DNA of 62,122 nt from an uncultured Prevotellaceae bacterium (GTDB taxonomy: Bacteria; Bacteroidota; Bacteroidia; Bacteroidales; Muribaculaceae). Position numbers and translations under genes: made by a program. Below, piece by piece: positions 27,288 to 36,275 of the stretch. The DNA is taken from the NCBI GenBank assembly GCA_945921235.1, contig CAMEKH010000002.1, positions 1 to 62,122 of the forward strand, given 5' to 3'. Within the stretch, counting starts at the first letter, position 1. Every line of letters starts with the position of its first letter. A model generated the notes under the pieces. That model searched no databases. It was not told where the DNA came from and saw only the letters and a list, made by a program, of their open reading frames with translations.

Positions 27288-29474
27288 ATGATGACAACAA
27301 AATTCAGTAAGTTTCTATTATCAGCGATATTATTGCTGGCAGCAACAATAGATGTATCGGCACTTACGCTCCAAGAAGCAGTATTGGGGCAGAGTGCTCC
27401 AAGCCGTATTGGAGAGATGATTCCTGCAAATGATGGCGAAACGTATTATGCGTTGAGCGATGACCATAGCAAGATAGTTAAGCGCAGTTATAAGACCGGA
27501 GAAGATGTGGTAGTAGTGTTTAATTCGAGCACGGCTCGTGATTGCAACATTGACTATTGGAATGGTTTTGAAGTGTCGGAAGATGAAAAGACGATTTTGT
27601 TATATACTAATAAGCGGTTGATTTACCGACATTCATTTTATGCTGATTATTATACCTACGACGTTAGGCACAACAAATTGACCAAATTAAGCGAGAAAGG
27701 GGGAGAGGAGATAGCTACATTGTCGCCCGATGCCCGAATGGTTGCTTTCGTGAAGGATAATAATCTATATGTGCGGAAACTTGATTATGGCACAGTGCTA
27801 CCTGTGACAACCGATGGCAAGCGCAATGAGATAATCAATGGAGTGCCCGATTGGGTGTATCAAGAGGAATTCGGTTTGCTAAATGGCATAGCTTGGTCGC
27901 CTGATAATCTTACGCTTTCTTTCTTGCGCTGGGACGAACGTGAAGTGCCGATGTATGGCATAAATTTCTACGAAGGAGCATGTAATCCTAAGTCGCAATA
28001 TGAGCTATATCCCGGTAGATTTGAATATAAATATCCTGTAGCCGGAGAGCATAATTCCGTTGTTAGTTTGGTGAGCTATGACGTAGAGAATCGCACGTTG
28101 AAAACTATAAAGTTACCGATTACCGCTGATGATTATATTCCGAGAATCAAATATGCCAAGACTTCTGACCGCTTGATGGTTACGACGCTTAACCGCAACC
28201 AGAATCTATTGCAGATTTTTGCCGTCAACCCGCGTTCCACGGTGTCGAAGTTGATTTATAAGGAGGAGTCTGCATCGTGGATAAACTTAAGCAATGCCGA
28301 TGCGGCACAGTATGGAGAAAACAGTTTCACAATTTTAAGCGATAAGAGCGGATACACTCATTTATATCAATATAGTAACAGTGGTGCTCTAATCAAGCAA
28401 ATTACGAAGGGCGATTGGAATGTTACTGATTATTATGGATATGATGATGTGCTGAAGGTTCATTATATTCAGACTACACTCAATGGACCACTTAATCGAG
28501 TGCTCGCAAAAGTTGATGCTCGCGGTAATGTTGTGAAAATCAGTGGCGAAAGCGGAACGTATTCGGCATCGTTCAGCAAGAATTTCGGATATTATGTGCA
28601 ATCGTTCAGTGATGTTAAGACTCCGCCGCAGTATGTAGTGATAAACAATCGAGGCAAGAAAGTACGAACCATAGAATCAAATGCCGAATATGCCGAGAAA
28701 TATACGGCGGGAAATATCCCGGTAAAGGAGTTCTTCACTTTTCAGAGCGATGGATATGAACTTAATGGATATATGATTAAGCCTGTAAAATTTGATGCAT
28801 CGAAAAAGTATCCTGTGATTTTGTCGCAATATAGTGGCCCCGGCTCGCAGAAGGTGCTTAATTCATGGAAAATGGAGTGGGAGCAATATTTTGCCACACA
28901 AGGCTACATAATAGTCAGCGTTGATGGTCGAGGAACAGGTGGCAGAGGAAAGAAATTTGAATCGACGGTGTATATGAAACTTGGTAAATATGAATCGATT
29001 GATCAATGCGCTGCTGCTGATTATATGGCAAAGTTACCTTATGTAGATTCCAAGCACATAGGAATATGGGGATGGAGCTATGGTGGATATGAAACGCTTA
29101 TGGCAATGTCGCAGAAGGGAAATCGTTTTGTAGCCGGAGTGGCAATAGCTCCGGTTACCGATTGGAGATTCTACGACACGATATATGCCGAGCGTTTCAT
29201 GCGTACGCCACAAGAGAATTCCGATGGCTATTATGCGTCAGCTCCAATCAACAAGGTTGCCGACGTGAAAGGTCGCTTGCTATTGATATCGGGAACGGCC
29301 GATGATAATGTTCACATAGCCAATACTCTGCAATATCAAGCTGAGATGACTGAGCAAAACAAGGTTATTGATATGATGATATATACTAATATGAATCATT
29401 CAATCAATTATTGCAACACTCGATATGCCCTTTATTTGAAGGTGCTTGATTTCTTCGATACATATTTGAAATGA
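27288..29474 (+). CDS. Dipeptidyl peptidase IV-type serine peptidase (family S9B)
   Basis: Periplasmic or secreted peptidase that removes N-terminal dipeptides, mainly Xaa-Pro. 728 residues from ATG 27288 (27291 is equally possible). It has a signal peptide (to about ALA/LT), an N-terminal beta-propeller (DPPIV_N, about 80-440) and an alpha/beta hydrolase domain (about 480-728). The triad is Ser597 in GWSYGGYE, Asp672 in GTADDNVH and His704 in NMNHSI. The propeller Glu-Glu motif that anchors the substrate amino group is visible as VYQEEFG. miaA starts within its stop codon. Confidence 0.93.
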   Translation: MMTTKFSKFLLSAILLLAATIDVSALTLQEAVLGQSAPSRIGEMIPANDGETYYALSDDHSKIVKRSYKTGEDVVVVFNSSTARDCNIDYWNGFEVSEDEKTILLYTNKRLIYRHSFYADYYTYDVRHNKLTKLSEKGGEEIATLSPDARMVAFVKDNNLYVRKLDYGTVLPVTTDGKRNEIINGVPDWVYQEEFGLLNGIAWSPDNLTLSFLRWDEREVPMYGINFYEGACNPKSQYELYPGRFEYKYPVAGEHNSVVSLVSYDVENRTLKTIKLPITADDYIPRIKYAKTSDRLMVTTLNRNQNLLQIFAVNPRSTVSKLIYKEESASWINLSNADAAQYGENSFTILSDKSGYTHLYQYSNSGALIKQITKGDWNVTDYYGYDDVLKVHYIQTTLNGPLNRVLAKVDARGNVVKISGESGTYSASFSKNFGYYVQSFSDVKTPPQYVVINNRGKKVRTIESNAEYAEKYTAGNIPVKEFFTFQSDGYELNGYMIKPVKFDASKKYPVILSQYSGPGSQKVLNSWKMEWEQYFATQGYIIVSVDGRGTGGRGKKFESTVYMKLGKYESIDQCAAADYMAKLPYVDSKHIGIWGWSYGGYETLMAMSQKGNRFVAGVAIAPVTDWRFYDTIYAERFMRTPQENSDGYYASAPINKVADVKGRLLLISGTADDNVHIANTLQYQAEMTEQNKVIDMMIYTNMNHSINYCNTRYALYLKVLDFFDTYLK

Positions 29475-30379
29475 ATACAGGCACCTCGCTATATGTTATA
29501 ACCGGTCCGACTGCATCGGGGAAAACATCGAAAGCTGTGGCATTGGCTAAAGCTATTGATGCTGAGATAATAAGTGCCGACAGCCGCCAGATTTATCGGG
29601 GTATGAATCTCGGCACCGGAAAGGATTTGGAGGAATATGCCGGCGTGCCATATCATCTGATAGACATCTGTGATGCCGGGTATAAGTACAACTTGTTTGA
29701 ATTTCTTCGCGACTACAATGTGGCATATAGCGATATTACAAGACGAGGAAAAAATGTTATTCTATGCGGTGGTACAGGTCTCTATGTGGAAAGTGTACTT
29801 AAAGGTATAGAATTGCCGCAGGTGCCCGAGGACAAAATGCTTCGCAAAGAATTGGAGGGGAAGACGCTTGATGAACTTACTGAAATATTAAGTCGATATA
29901 AGCGTTTGCACAATACTACTGATGTGGATAGCTGCAAGCGTGCAATTCGTGCCATAGAGATTCAAAAGTATTATCACGAGCACCCCGATATGGAAGTAAA
30001 GACCACTCCACACCCGGTGAAAAATGCAGTAGTTGTGGGTGTGGATATCGACCGGGAAAACAGGCGTCGGCGAATTACGGAGCGACTTAAAGCACGCCTT
30101 GATGCAGGCATGATTGATGAAATTCGCACATTGCTTGCTGGCGGTATTTCAGCCGAAGATTTAATGTACTATGGGCTTGAATATAAATTTCTCACACAAT
30201 ATGTTATTGGAGAACTGACCTACAATGAGATGTTTGTGAGGCTTGAAACCGCCATTCATCAATTTGCCAAAAGGCAGATGACATGGTTTCGTGGCATGGA
30301 GCGTAGAGGTTATCCTATAAATTGGCTTGATTGGCGATTGAGTAGTGAAGAATTCGTGACGGCAGTAAAGGGACTTTAG
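29471..30379 (+). CDS. miaA: tRNA dimethylallyltransferase
   Basis: Adds the isopentenyl group to A37 of tRNAs that read U-starting codons. 302 residues, P-loop TGPTASGKT (11-19), then DSRQIYRGMNLGTGK and the C-terminal QFAKRQMTWFRGMERRGYPINWLDW. Its ATG overlaps the stop of the peptidase gene by 4 bases (ATGA), so it is co-transcribed. Its stop overlaps the stop of the convergent rodA gene. Bacteroidota often carry two MiaA paralogues; which one this is cannot be decided here. Confidence 0.95.
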   Translation: MNTGTSLYVITGPTASGKTSKAVALAKAIDAEIISADSRQIYRGMNLGTGKDLEEYAGVPYHLIDICDAGYKYNLFEFLRDYNVAYSDITRRGKNVILCGGTGLYVESVLKGIELPQVPEDKMLRKELEGKTLDELTEILSRYKRLHNTTDVDSCKRAIRAIEIQKYYHEHPDMEVKTTPHPVKNAVVVGVDIDRENRRRRITERLKARLDAGMIDEIRTLLAGGISAEDLMYYGLEYKFLTQYVIGELTYNEMFVRLETAIHQFAKRQMTWFRGMERRGYPINWLDWRLSSEEFVTAVKGL

Positions 30380-31845
30380 TTCACATATTCTCGTCGTGAT
30401 GCATCGATTCTGAGCAATAGAGCAAGGAGAATAGTGAATCCGAGAATAGAAGAGCCTCCGTAACTGAAAAATGGAAGAGGAATGCCGATAACAGGACACA
30501 GACCTATCACCATACCAATATTAATAGCCAAGTGAAAAATAAAAAAAGATATCACACAATAGGCATAGACGCGTCCGAATATGGTGCGTTGTCGCTCGGC
30601 TATGTGTATAAGCCTAAGTATAAGAGTTAAGAAAACCAATAGAACAAAAGTGGAGCCTATAAAGCCTTCCTCCTCACCAATTGTGCAGAAGATAAAGTCA
30701 GTGTGTTGCTCGGGCACATATTTCAGCTTGGTTTGAGTGCCGTTGAGCAATCCTTTGCCAAGCAGACCTCCGGAACCAATCGCTATTTTCGATTGGTTCA
30801 CGTTGTATCCCACTCCGCGAATATCGTCTTCAATGCCAAGTGTCACTTTTATTCGCAATTGCTGATAAGATTCAAGTTTACCGAAAGCATAGTTTACTGA
30901 AAAGAGGAAAATAACCGATGTTACAGCAAAAATTATAGTCACTAATGCTTTATTGATGTTTTCCCTGAACATTGCAATGAGCAGATAAATTATTGAAGCC
31001 GCAATAACTGAAATAAAGAAAATAGTTCCATTGATGTCGATACCGAAGTAGGACATTGTTGCGGCTATTATTCCGCAAGCAATATATCCGATAGCCGTGT
31101 TTCTGCCAAGTTCAAACGAGCGGCAGTAAATGAATAGCATAGCGACAATAAGCAGCATTATAGTGATAAACACTATAGCTTCGCCGAGAGTAATAGACCA
31201 GAAAGCAATTTCTGTGAACTTTATTGCTACAATGAAAAACAACACTGCGCAAAATCCGGCAAAAAGGACAAAGCCACTCATGCCTTCGCGATATAGGACA
31301 AAAATGAGCGATGTATAGACGAGAGCCGAACCTGTTTCACGTTGCAGAATAATCAGAATAATTGGCAAAACAATAATAATTCCGGCTTTTAGATAATTGG
31401 AGAAGCTCTTGTTAAGAGAGAAGTTATATCCGCTGAATAGCTTTGCAAGAGCTAATGCGGTGGCAAATTTGCCAAATTCAGCAGGTTGAATACTTATAGG
31501 TCCTAATACAATCCACGAGTGAGAGCCTTTGATGTTAGGGGCTATAAAGATAGTTAGAATTAAAATAAGAATTACGAAGGCATAAACAGGATAGGCATAG
31601 GCATCGTATATTCTACGGTCGAGTAATAGAATACAGAATCCAATGATAACAGAAATGCCAATCCACATAAATTGTTTTCCTGAAAAAAGAGAGAATTCAA
31701 AAATATTGGCGTTGTCAAACTGATAACTTGCTGCATAAATGCTAATAGCTCCGGCAATTACCAAAAATGCGTAGATAACTACAGTGAACCAATCAATGTA
31801 GTGCAGAGGTGAAACATTATTATTGTATGCTGTCCTTAGTTGCAT
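30376..31845 (-). CDS. rodA: Rod-shape SEDS glycan polymerase RodA
   Basis: Peptidoglycan glycosyltransferase of the elongasome, working with PBP2. At 489 residues it is longer than the roughly 370 of E. coli RodA; the surplus is a block of extra hydrophobic helices at about 190-310 between conserved SEDS segments. Family motifs are GSHSWIVLGPISIQPAEFGK, QRETGSALVY and the C-terminal GIGLPL-like IPLPFFSYGGSS. It is last in the mre-mrd operon and overlaps mrdA by 26 bases. Its stop codon also overlaps that of miaA on the other strand. Confidence 0.95.
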   Translation of the reverse strand: MQLRTAYNNNVSPLHYIDWFTVVIYAFLVIAGAISIYAASYQFDNANIFEFSLFSGKQFMWIGISVIIGFCILLLDRRIYDAYAYPVYAFVILILILTIFIAPNIKGSHSWIVLGPISIQPAEFGKFATALALAKLFSGYNFSLNKSFSNYLKAGIIIVLPIILIILQRETGSALVYTSLIFVLYREGMSGFVLFAGFCAVLFFIVAIKFTEIAFWSITLGEAIVFITIMLLIVAMLFIYCRSFELGRNTAIGYIACGIIAATMSYFGIDINGTIFFISVIAASIIYLLIAMFRENINKALVTIIFAVTSVIFLFSVNYAFGKLESYQQLRIKVTLGIEDDIRGVGYNVNQSKIAIGSGGLLGKGLLNGTQTKLKYVPEQHTDFIFCTIGEEEGFIGSTFVLLVFLTLILRLIHIAERQRTIFGRVYAYCVISFFIFHLAINIGMVIGLCPVIGIPLPFFSYGGSSILGFTILLALLLRIDASRREYVN

Positions 31846-33736
31846 TGGAATTAGTATTTACTTTAGAGTAATCATTGCGTTTTGTGAAGTTATATCCGGT
31901 GGTGCTTGCTTCGAGCATTTGGGTCTCTATATGTTTCCTTGATTCGGAAATCTTGCCATTGAGGTACATTTCCATCATCAAGCTACCAATAGGAACACCA
32001 TAGGTGGCACCAAAGCCGGCATTCTCAACATAAACACAAATAGCTATTTTAGGATTATCCATAGGGGCAAATCCCATAAAAGCCGAGTGGTCTTTTCCAT
32101 GAGGGTTTTGTGCGGTTCCGGTTTTTCCGCACACGGCAACATCACCGAATGCCGCGCGTCGGCATGTTCCACCTGTAACAGCCATTCTCATGCCGTCCAC
32201 TATGTCGTTGTAATATGTTTTGTCGATAGTAGGGTAGTGCTTTTCGTGAAGACGATGAGGAAGACCGACACCCACAATCTCTTTGACAACATGAGGGGTG
32301 ATAAAGTAGCCACGATTGGCAATAGTGGCACAAAGGTTAGCTATTTGTAGAGGAGTTGCCAGCACTTCACCTTGTCCGATGGCTACTGAAATAATGGTAT
32401 TAGCCGACCAGTGCCCTTCACCGTATGCTCGATTATAGTATGCGCTATTTGGGATAAATCCACGGCTTTCACCGGGAAGGTCCACACCAAGTTTGTAGCC
32501 GTAGCCCATTGAAACAAGATGCTTTTTCCAAATTTCAAAGGCATCGGCAGTGGTTCCGTATTTTGAGTGCTTATCGAGCATATGCTTGAACCCCCAGCAG
32601 AAGTATGCGTTGCACGACGTCTGTAGGGCCGGTTTTAAAGGAATAGGAGAGCCGTGGCTGTGGCAACCCACCTTTAGTCGTCCGCAGACGAATCCGTGCG
32701 AACAAGGATAAACAGTGGAAAGTGACACGATACCCTCTTGACGCAGTATCAAACCTTGTGTGGGCTTAAACGTTGACCCAGGAGGATATGCTGCCATGAT
32801 TGCGCGGTCATAAAGCGGTTTACGCTTAGTATCGTTGAAAAGCATTTTGTAGTTTTTGCCACGAATACGCCCTACGAGCATATTTGGGTCGTATGTGGGA
32901 CTTGACACGAGTGCAAGAATCTCACCGGTTGCCGGCTCTATGGCAACAATAGCCCCGATTTTGTTACGCATCAGCCTTTCGCCATATTCTTGTAACTTGA
33001 TGTCGATACTCAACTTGAGGTCTTTACCCGAAATAGGTGCAATATCCTGACGACCTTCATCGTATTTTCCTTTAATTTTGCCGAAAGCATCGCGAATGAG
33101 TATTTCTTCGCCTTTCTGCCCTCGGAGATACGTTTCGTAACTTTTTTCTACACCGAGGTCGCCTGTATAATCGCCGGGACGATAGTAATCATCTCTTTCA
33201 ATTTCTCGCGCATTCACTTCACGAATATTGCCAAGGACATTGGCGGCAGCTGCATAGTTGTATTGTCGGAGAATGCGCTTTTGAATAAAGAATCCGGGGA
33301 AGCGGTAGAGCTTTTCTTGTAATCTCCCATAATCTTGAGCAGTGAGATGCGTCATAAACGTCTGCTGCGTGTAAGATGAGTAGTTGGGGTTCTTCCGCGG
33401 ATTTTTCAAGTCGGCCATACGATTGTCGAAGACCTCGCGAGAAATTTGCAACGTGTTGCAGAAGTCGGCAGTATCGAAAGGTTGAACATCGCGAGGAATC
33501 ATCACGACATCGTAGGCGGGCTGATTGAAAACCACAAGTTCGCCATTACGGTCGTACATTAATCCTCTTGAGGGGTATAGCGTTTTTCTCAAAAAGGCAT
33601 TTGTGTCGGCATTTTCTTTGTATTTGCCGTCACAAACTTGTAATTCAAATAGCTTTATGATGTAAATGAATACAATCGCAATTATGAAGCCACCAATTAC
33701 ATATTTTCTCTTTTCAAGATTATAATCTTTTCTCAC
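31820..33736 (-). CDS. mrdA: Penicillin-binding protein 2 (elongasome transpeptidase)
   Basis: Cross-links peptidoglycan during elongation together with RodA. 638 residues, with one N-terminal membrane helix (about 12-32), a pedestal/dimerisation domain with RGLMYDRNGELV and a C-terminal transpeptidase domain. Active-site motifs: Ser321 in PPGSTFKP, SCN at 374-376 and KTG at 538-540. Residues 333-370 contain four cysteines near the active site (C345, C351, C358, C375) of unknown meaning. The start overlaps the end of mreD by 17 bases, and rodA overlaps its end. Confidence 0.96.
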   Translation of the reverse strand: MRKDYNLEKRKYVIGGFIIAIVFIYIIKLFELQVCDGKYKENADTNAFLRKTLYPSRGLMYDRNGELVVFNQPAYDVVMIPRDVQPFDTADFCNTLQISREVFDNRMADLKNPRKNPNYSSYTQQTFMTHLTAQDYGRLQEKLYRFPGFFIQKRILRQYNYAAAANVLGNIREVNAREIERDDYYRPGDYTGDLGVEKSYETYLRGQKGEEILIRDAFGKIKGKYDEGRQDIAPISGKDLKLSIDIKLQEYGERLMRNKIGAIVAIEPATGEILALVSSPTYDPNMLVGRIRGKNYKMLFNDTKRKPLYDRAIMAAYPPGSTFKPTQGLILRQEGIVSLSTVYPCSHGFVCGRLKVGCHSHGSPIPLKPALQTSCNAYFCWGFKHMLDKHSKYGTTADAFEIWKKHLVSMGYGYKLGVDLPGESRGFIPNSAYYNRAYGEGHWSANTIISVAIGQGEVLATPLQIANLCATIANRGYFITPHVVKEIVGVGLPHRLHEKHYPTIDKTYYNDIVDGMRMAVTGGTCRRAAFGDVAVCGKTGTAQNPHGKDHSAFMGFAPMDNPKIAICVYVENAGFGATYGVPIGSLMMEMYLNGKISESRKHIETQMLEASTTGYNFTKRNDYSKVNTNSNATKDSIQ

Positions 33737-34238
33737 GTTTTGTATTGTCTAAGCTATCGATGCCAAAAATTAATAAAGTGGACAGAATAGTGCTTGCCAC
33801 AATTCTCAATAATGTCAATACTATGTTAGACAAAGTGAATGACTGAATAAAGAATAGTATTATGTTGAAAACCAATACAATCGACAGTAGATATTTTATG
33901 TATATTCCTGTACCGAGAGTTCTTATTGATGGAATGGGATTTGCCAAGTCATCTTCTCTTGCAAAATAGAGTGAGAATATCGGACGGCGCAAAACAGTCG
34001 TTATAGTGCAAGCCAAAGCATTCATACCTTGAGTGTTGCTGAAAATGTCAATTGTCAATCCAAGGAAAAATGCTAAAGTCATAACCCAATTTACCGATAA
34101 GTTGATGGGTAACCTGACAATGAAGTAAATGTAGACGAGGGGAATTGCTATTCCAAAGATGCATATATGATTGCATATCGTTTGCACGATAATCATCATA
34201 ATGAATAGCAATGCGAATTGTAGCATTGTCTTAATCAT
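33720..34238 (-). CDS. mreD: Rod-shape-determining membrane protein MreD
   Basis: Small integral membrane protein of the elongasome, 172 residues with about five helices. Sequence similarity in this family is low; the call rests on size, topology, the GLTIDIFSNTQGMNALACTI segment and on its position between mreC and mrdA. It overlaps mreC by 4 bases and mrdA by 17, so the cluster is translationally coupled. Confidence 0.88.
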   Translation of the reverse strand: MIKTMLQFALLFIMMIIVQTICNHICIFGIAIPLVYIYFIVRLPINLSVNWVMTLAFFLGLTIDIFSNTQGMNALACTITTVLRRPIFSLYFAREDDLANPIPSIRTLGTGIYIKYLLSIVLVFNIILFFIQSFTLSNIVLTLLRIVASTILSTLLIFGIDSLDNTKREKRL

Positions 34239-35095
34239 TTTCGCGCCTCCTTTCTGTCCGATGCTTGCTCTTGGCTCAATTTTACAATTTCATCATGACG
34301 TTTGTTCTTTATAGCTCTTACGGTGCTGAGTTGAGTAAAGTCGGAACTCAACGCTATTCTCAAAGAGAAGAAGTTATCATTCTTGTCTTTAACTTGCTCT
34401 TCGATTGTGCCTACAATAAGCCCTTCGGGGAATACCGAGGAATAACCGCTGGTAACAATAGTGTCGCCTTTTGCGAATTTCACATGCTTGGGCAATTCTT
34501 CGAGTACTGCATGGTAAGGGTCTTTGCCGTCCCACACCATACTGCCGAAGTAGTCGTGCCCTTTCACCTTGCAGGAGAGCCTGAATTGAGGATTAAGTAA
34601 TGAGATAATCCTTGCCGAATGAGACCCAACAACATTCACTATGCCTACCACGCCATTGTGGTCGATTACGCCCATTTCCGGTGTTATGCCATCATCGCTT
34701 CCGCGATTAATAGTGATATAATTCTGAGGTTGCGATATGCTATTGTTTATCACATGAGCCAAGATGAAATCATAATCGTGGACCGCAGGTGATGAGAATG
34801 TGGAATCGGGAAGCATAAGTTTTATATCGGCAAGTTCATTGCGCAAATTTATTACTTCCATTTCAAGCATAGCATTTCGGTGGTGCAAATCCTCGTTTAT
34901 TTCATGAAGGTGGAAATAAGATGTTACGTTATTGAACACACTGAATATCGACGAGCAGATGCGGTTTGCTGATGTGAGATATACATGATGCTGATAAGGG
35001 TTGTTATCGAACAGCAACATGCAGCTTATTGTCACATAAAAAATGAAAACAAACCACGAGAAATATTTAATGATGAAATTAATTAAATTTTTCAA
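34235..35095 (-). CDS. mreC: Rod-shape-determining protein MreC
   Basis: Periplasmic scaffold that links MreB to PBP2/RodA. 286 residues: one N-terminal membrane helix (about 8-28), a short coiled coil (about 65-95, NEDLHHRNAMLEMEVINLRNELADI) and a beta-rich domain with NRGSDDGITPEMGVIDHNGVVGIV and SGYSSVFPEGLIVG. It starts 122 bases after mreB; the gap contains a 7-bp hairpin. Confidence 0.95.
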   Translation of the reverse strand: MKNLINFIIKYFSWFVFIFYVTISCMLLFDNNPYQHHVYLTSANRICSSIFSVFNNVTSYFHLHEINEDLHHRNAMLEMEVINLRNELADIKLMLPDSTFSSPAVHDYDFILAHVINNSISQPQNYITINRGSDDGITPEMGVIDHNGVVGIVNVVGSHSARIISLLNPQFRLSCKVKGHDYFGSMVWDGKDPYHAVLEELPKHVKFAKGDTIVTSGYSSVFPEGLIVGTIEEQVKDKNDNFFSLRIALSSDFTQLSTVRAIKNKRHDEIVKLSQEQASDRKEARK

Positions 35096-35157
35096 TTATG
35101 TCGATAAGTTATTTGCGTTTGAATAAAAAATAGTTAGCCACTCTAATAAAACCGAAT

Positions 35158-35186
35158 AGAAGGCAATGAATGAATCAAAGCCTTCT
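35158..35186 (-). terminator. Hairpin between mreB and mreC, possible attenuator
   Basis: AGAAGGC and GCCTTCT form perfect 7-bp arms around a 15-base loop. On the minus strand it is followed by ATTCGGTTTTATTAG, only weakly T-rich. It could reduce read-through from mreB into mreCD-mrdA-rodA. Confidence 0.4.
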
Positions 35187-35217
35187 GTCGGTGAGTAATG
35201 TAGTACGTAACTCGCTG

Positions 35218-36237
35218 TTATCTAATTAAGAACGAGAAACGATTAATGTTCTTTAGAGCTACTCCGGTGCCTTTGGCTACAGCGAGTAGCGGGTCTTCTG
35301 CAATGCGGAACTGGATACCGATTTTGTCGGTAAGGCGTTTGTCGAGTCCTCGAAGCAATGCTCCTCCACCGGTCAGATAAATGCCATTTTTCACTATATC
35401 GGCATAAAGCTCAGGAGGCGTTTGTTCAAGAGCACTAAGCACGGCAGCTTCAATTTTAGAGATAGATTTCTCAATGCAGTGGCTGATTTCCTGATAAGAT
35501 ACCGGGATTTCCATAGGGAGAGCTGTCATTTGATTCGGTCCGTGCACTATGAAATCCTCAGGCGGGTTTTCAAGCTCTGTAAGAGCCGAACCAACATTAA
35601 TCTTAATCAATTCAGCCATACGTTCGCCAACTTTTACGTTGTGTGCACGGCGCATGTGCTCTTGGATATCTTCGGTGAAGTCGTCGCCGGCAATTTGAAT
35701 ACTTTTGTTGCACACAATGCCACCCAACGAAATAACGGCAATTTCCGAAGTACCACCACCTATATCGACCACCATATTGCCTTGTGGAGCTTCAACATCG
35801 AGTCCGATGCCGAGAGCTGCAGCCATAGGCTCATAAATCATATACACGTCGCGACCTTGAGCATGCTCAGAGGAGTCACGAACAGCACGGATTTCTACCT
35901 CAGTGGAACCCGAAGGGATTCCCACAACCATGCGGAGAGAAGGGGAGAACCAATTGCTCTTTGAACTTAGCTTCTTCACAAATCCGCGAATCATTAGCTC
36001 AGCGGCATTGAAGTCGGCAATAACGCCTTTGCGGAGCGGGCGTACAGTGCGTATTCCTTCAGGCTCTTTGCCTTGCATCTGTCGAGCGCGCTCACCCACA
36101 GCCAGCAATTTGTTTGTCTTAGTATCAAGAGCTACAATCGATGGCTCGTTGATGACAATCTTATCATTGTGAATGATAAGCGTGTTGGCAGTGCCAAGGT
36201 CAATAGATATTTCTTTTGTTAATGAGAATAGTCCCAT
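35218..36237 (-). CDS. mreB: Rod-shape-determining actin homologue MreB
   Basis: Cytoskeletal ATPase that guides lateral wall synthesis. 339 residues, standard length, with actin-fold motifs IDLGTANTLI (phosphate 1), VDIGGGTSEIAVISLGG (phosphate 2) and YLTGGGALLRGL (adenosine). It lies only 38 bases after purH on the same strand, so transcription probably enters from the purine genes as well as from any own promoter. Confidence 0.98.
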   Translation of the reverse strand: MGLFSLTKEISIDLGTANTLIIHNDKIVINEPSIVALDTKTNKLLAVGERARQMQGKEPEGIRTVRPLRKGVIADFNAAELMIRGFVKKLSSKSNWFSPSLRMVVGIPSGSTEVEIRAVRDSSEHAQGRDVYMIYEPMAAALGIGLDVEAPQGNMVVDIGGGTSEIAVISLGGIVCNKSIQIAGDDFTEDIQEHMRRAHNVKVGERMAELIKINVGSALTELENPPEDFIVHGPNQMTALPMEIPVSYQEISHCIEKSISKIEAAVLSALEQTPPELYADIVKNGIYLTGGGALLRGLDKRLTDKIGIQFRIAEDPLLAVAKGTGVALKNINRFSFLIR

Positions 36238-36275
36238 ATCACGTATAGTATTAGCAAATTGTTATTTATATTCGA

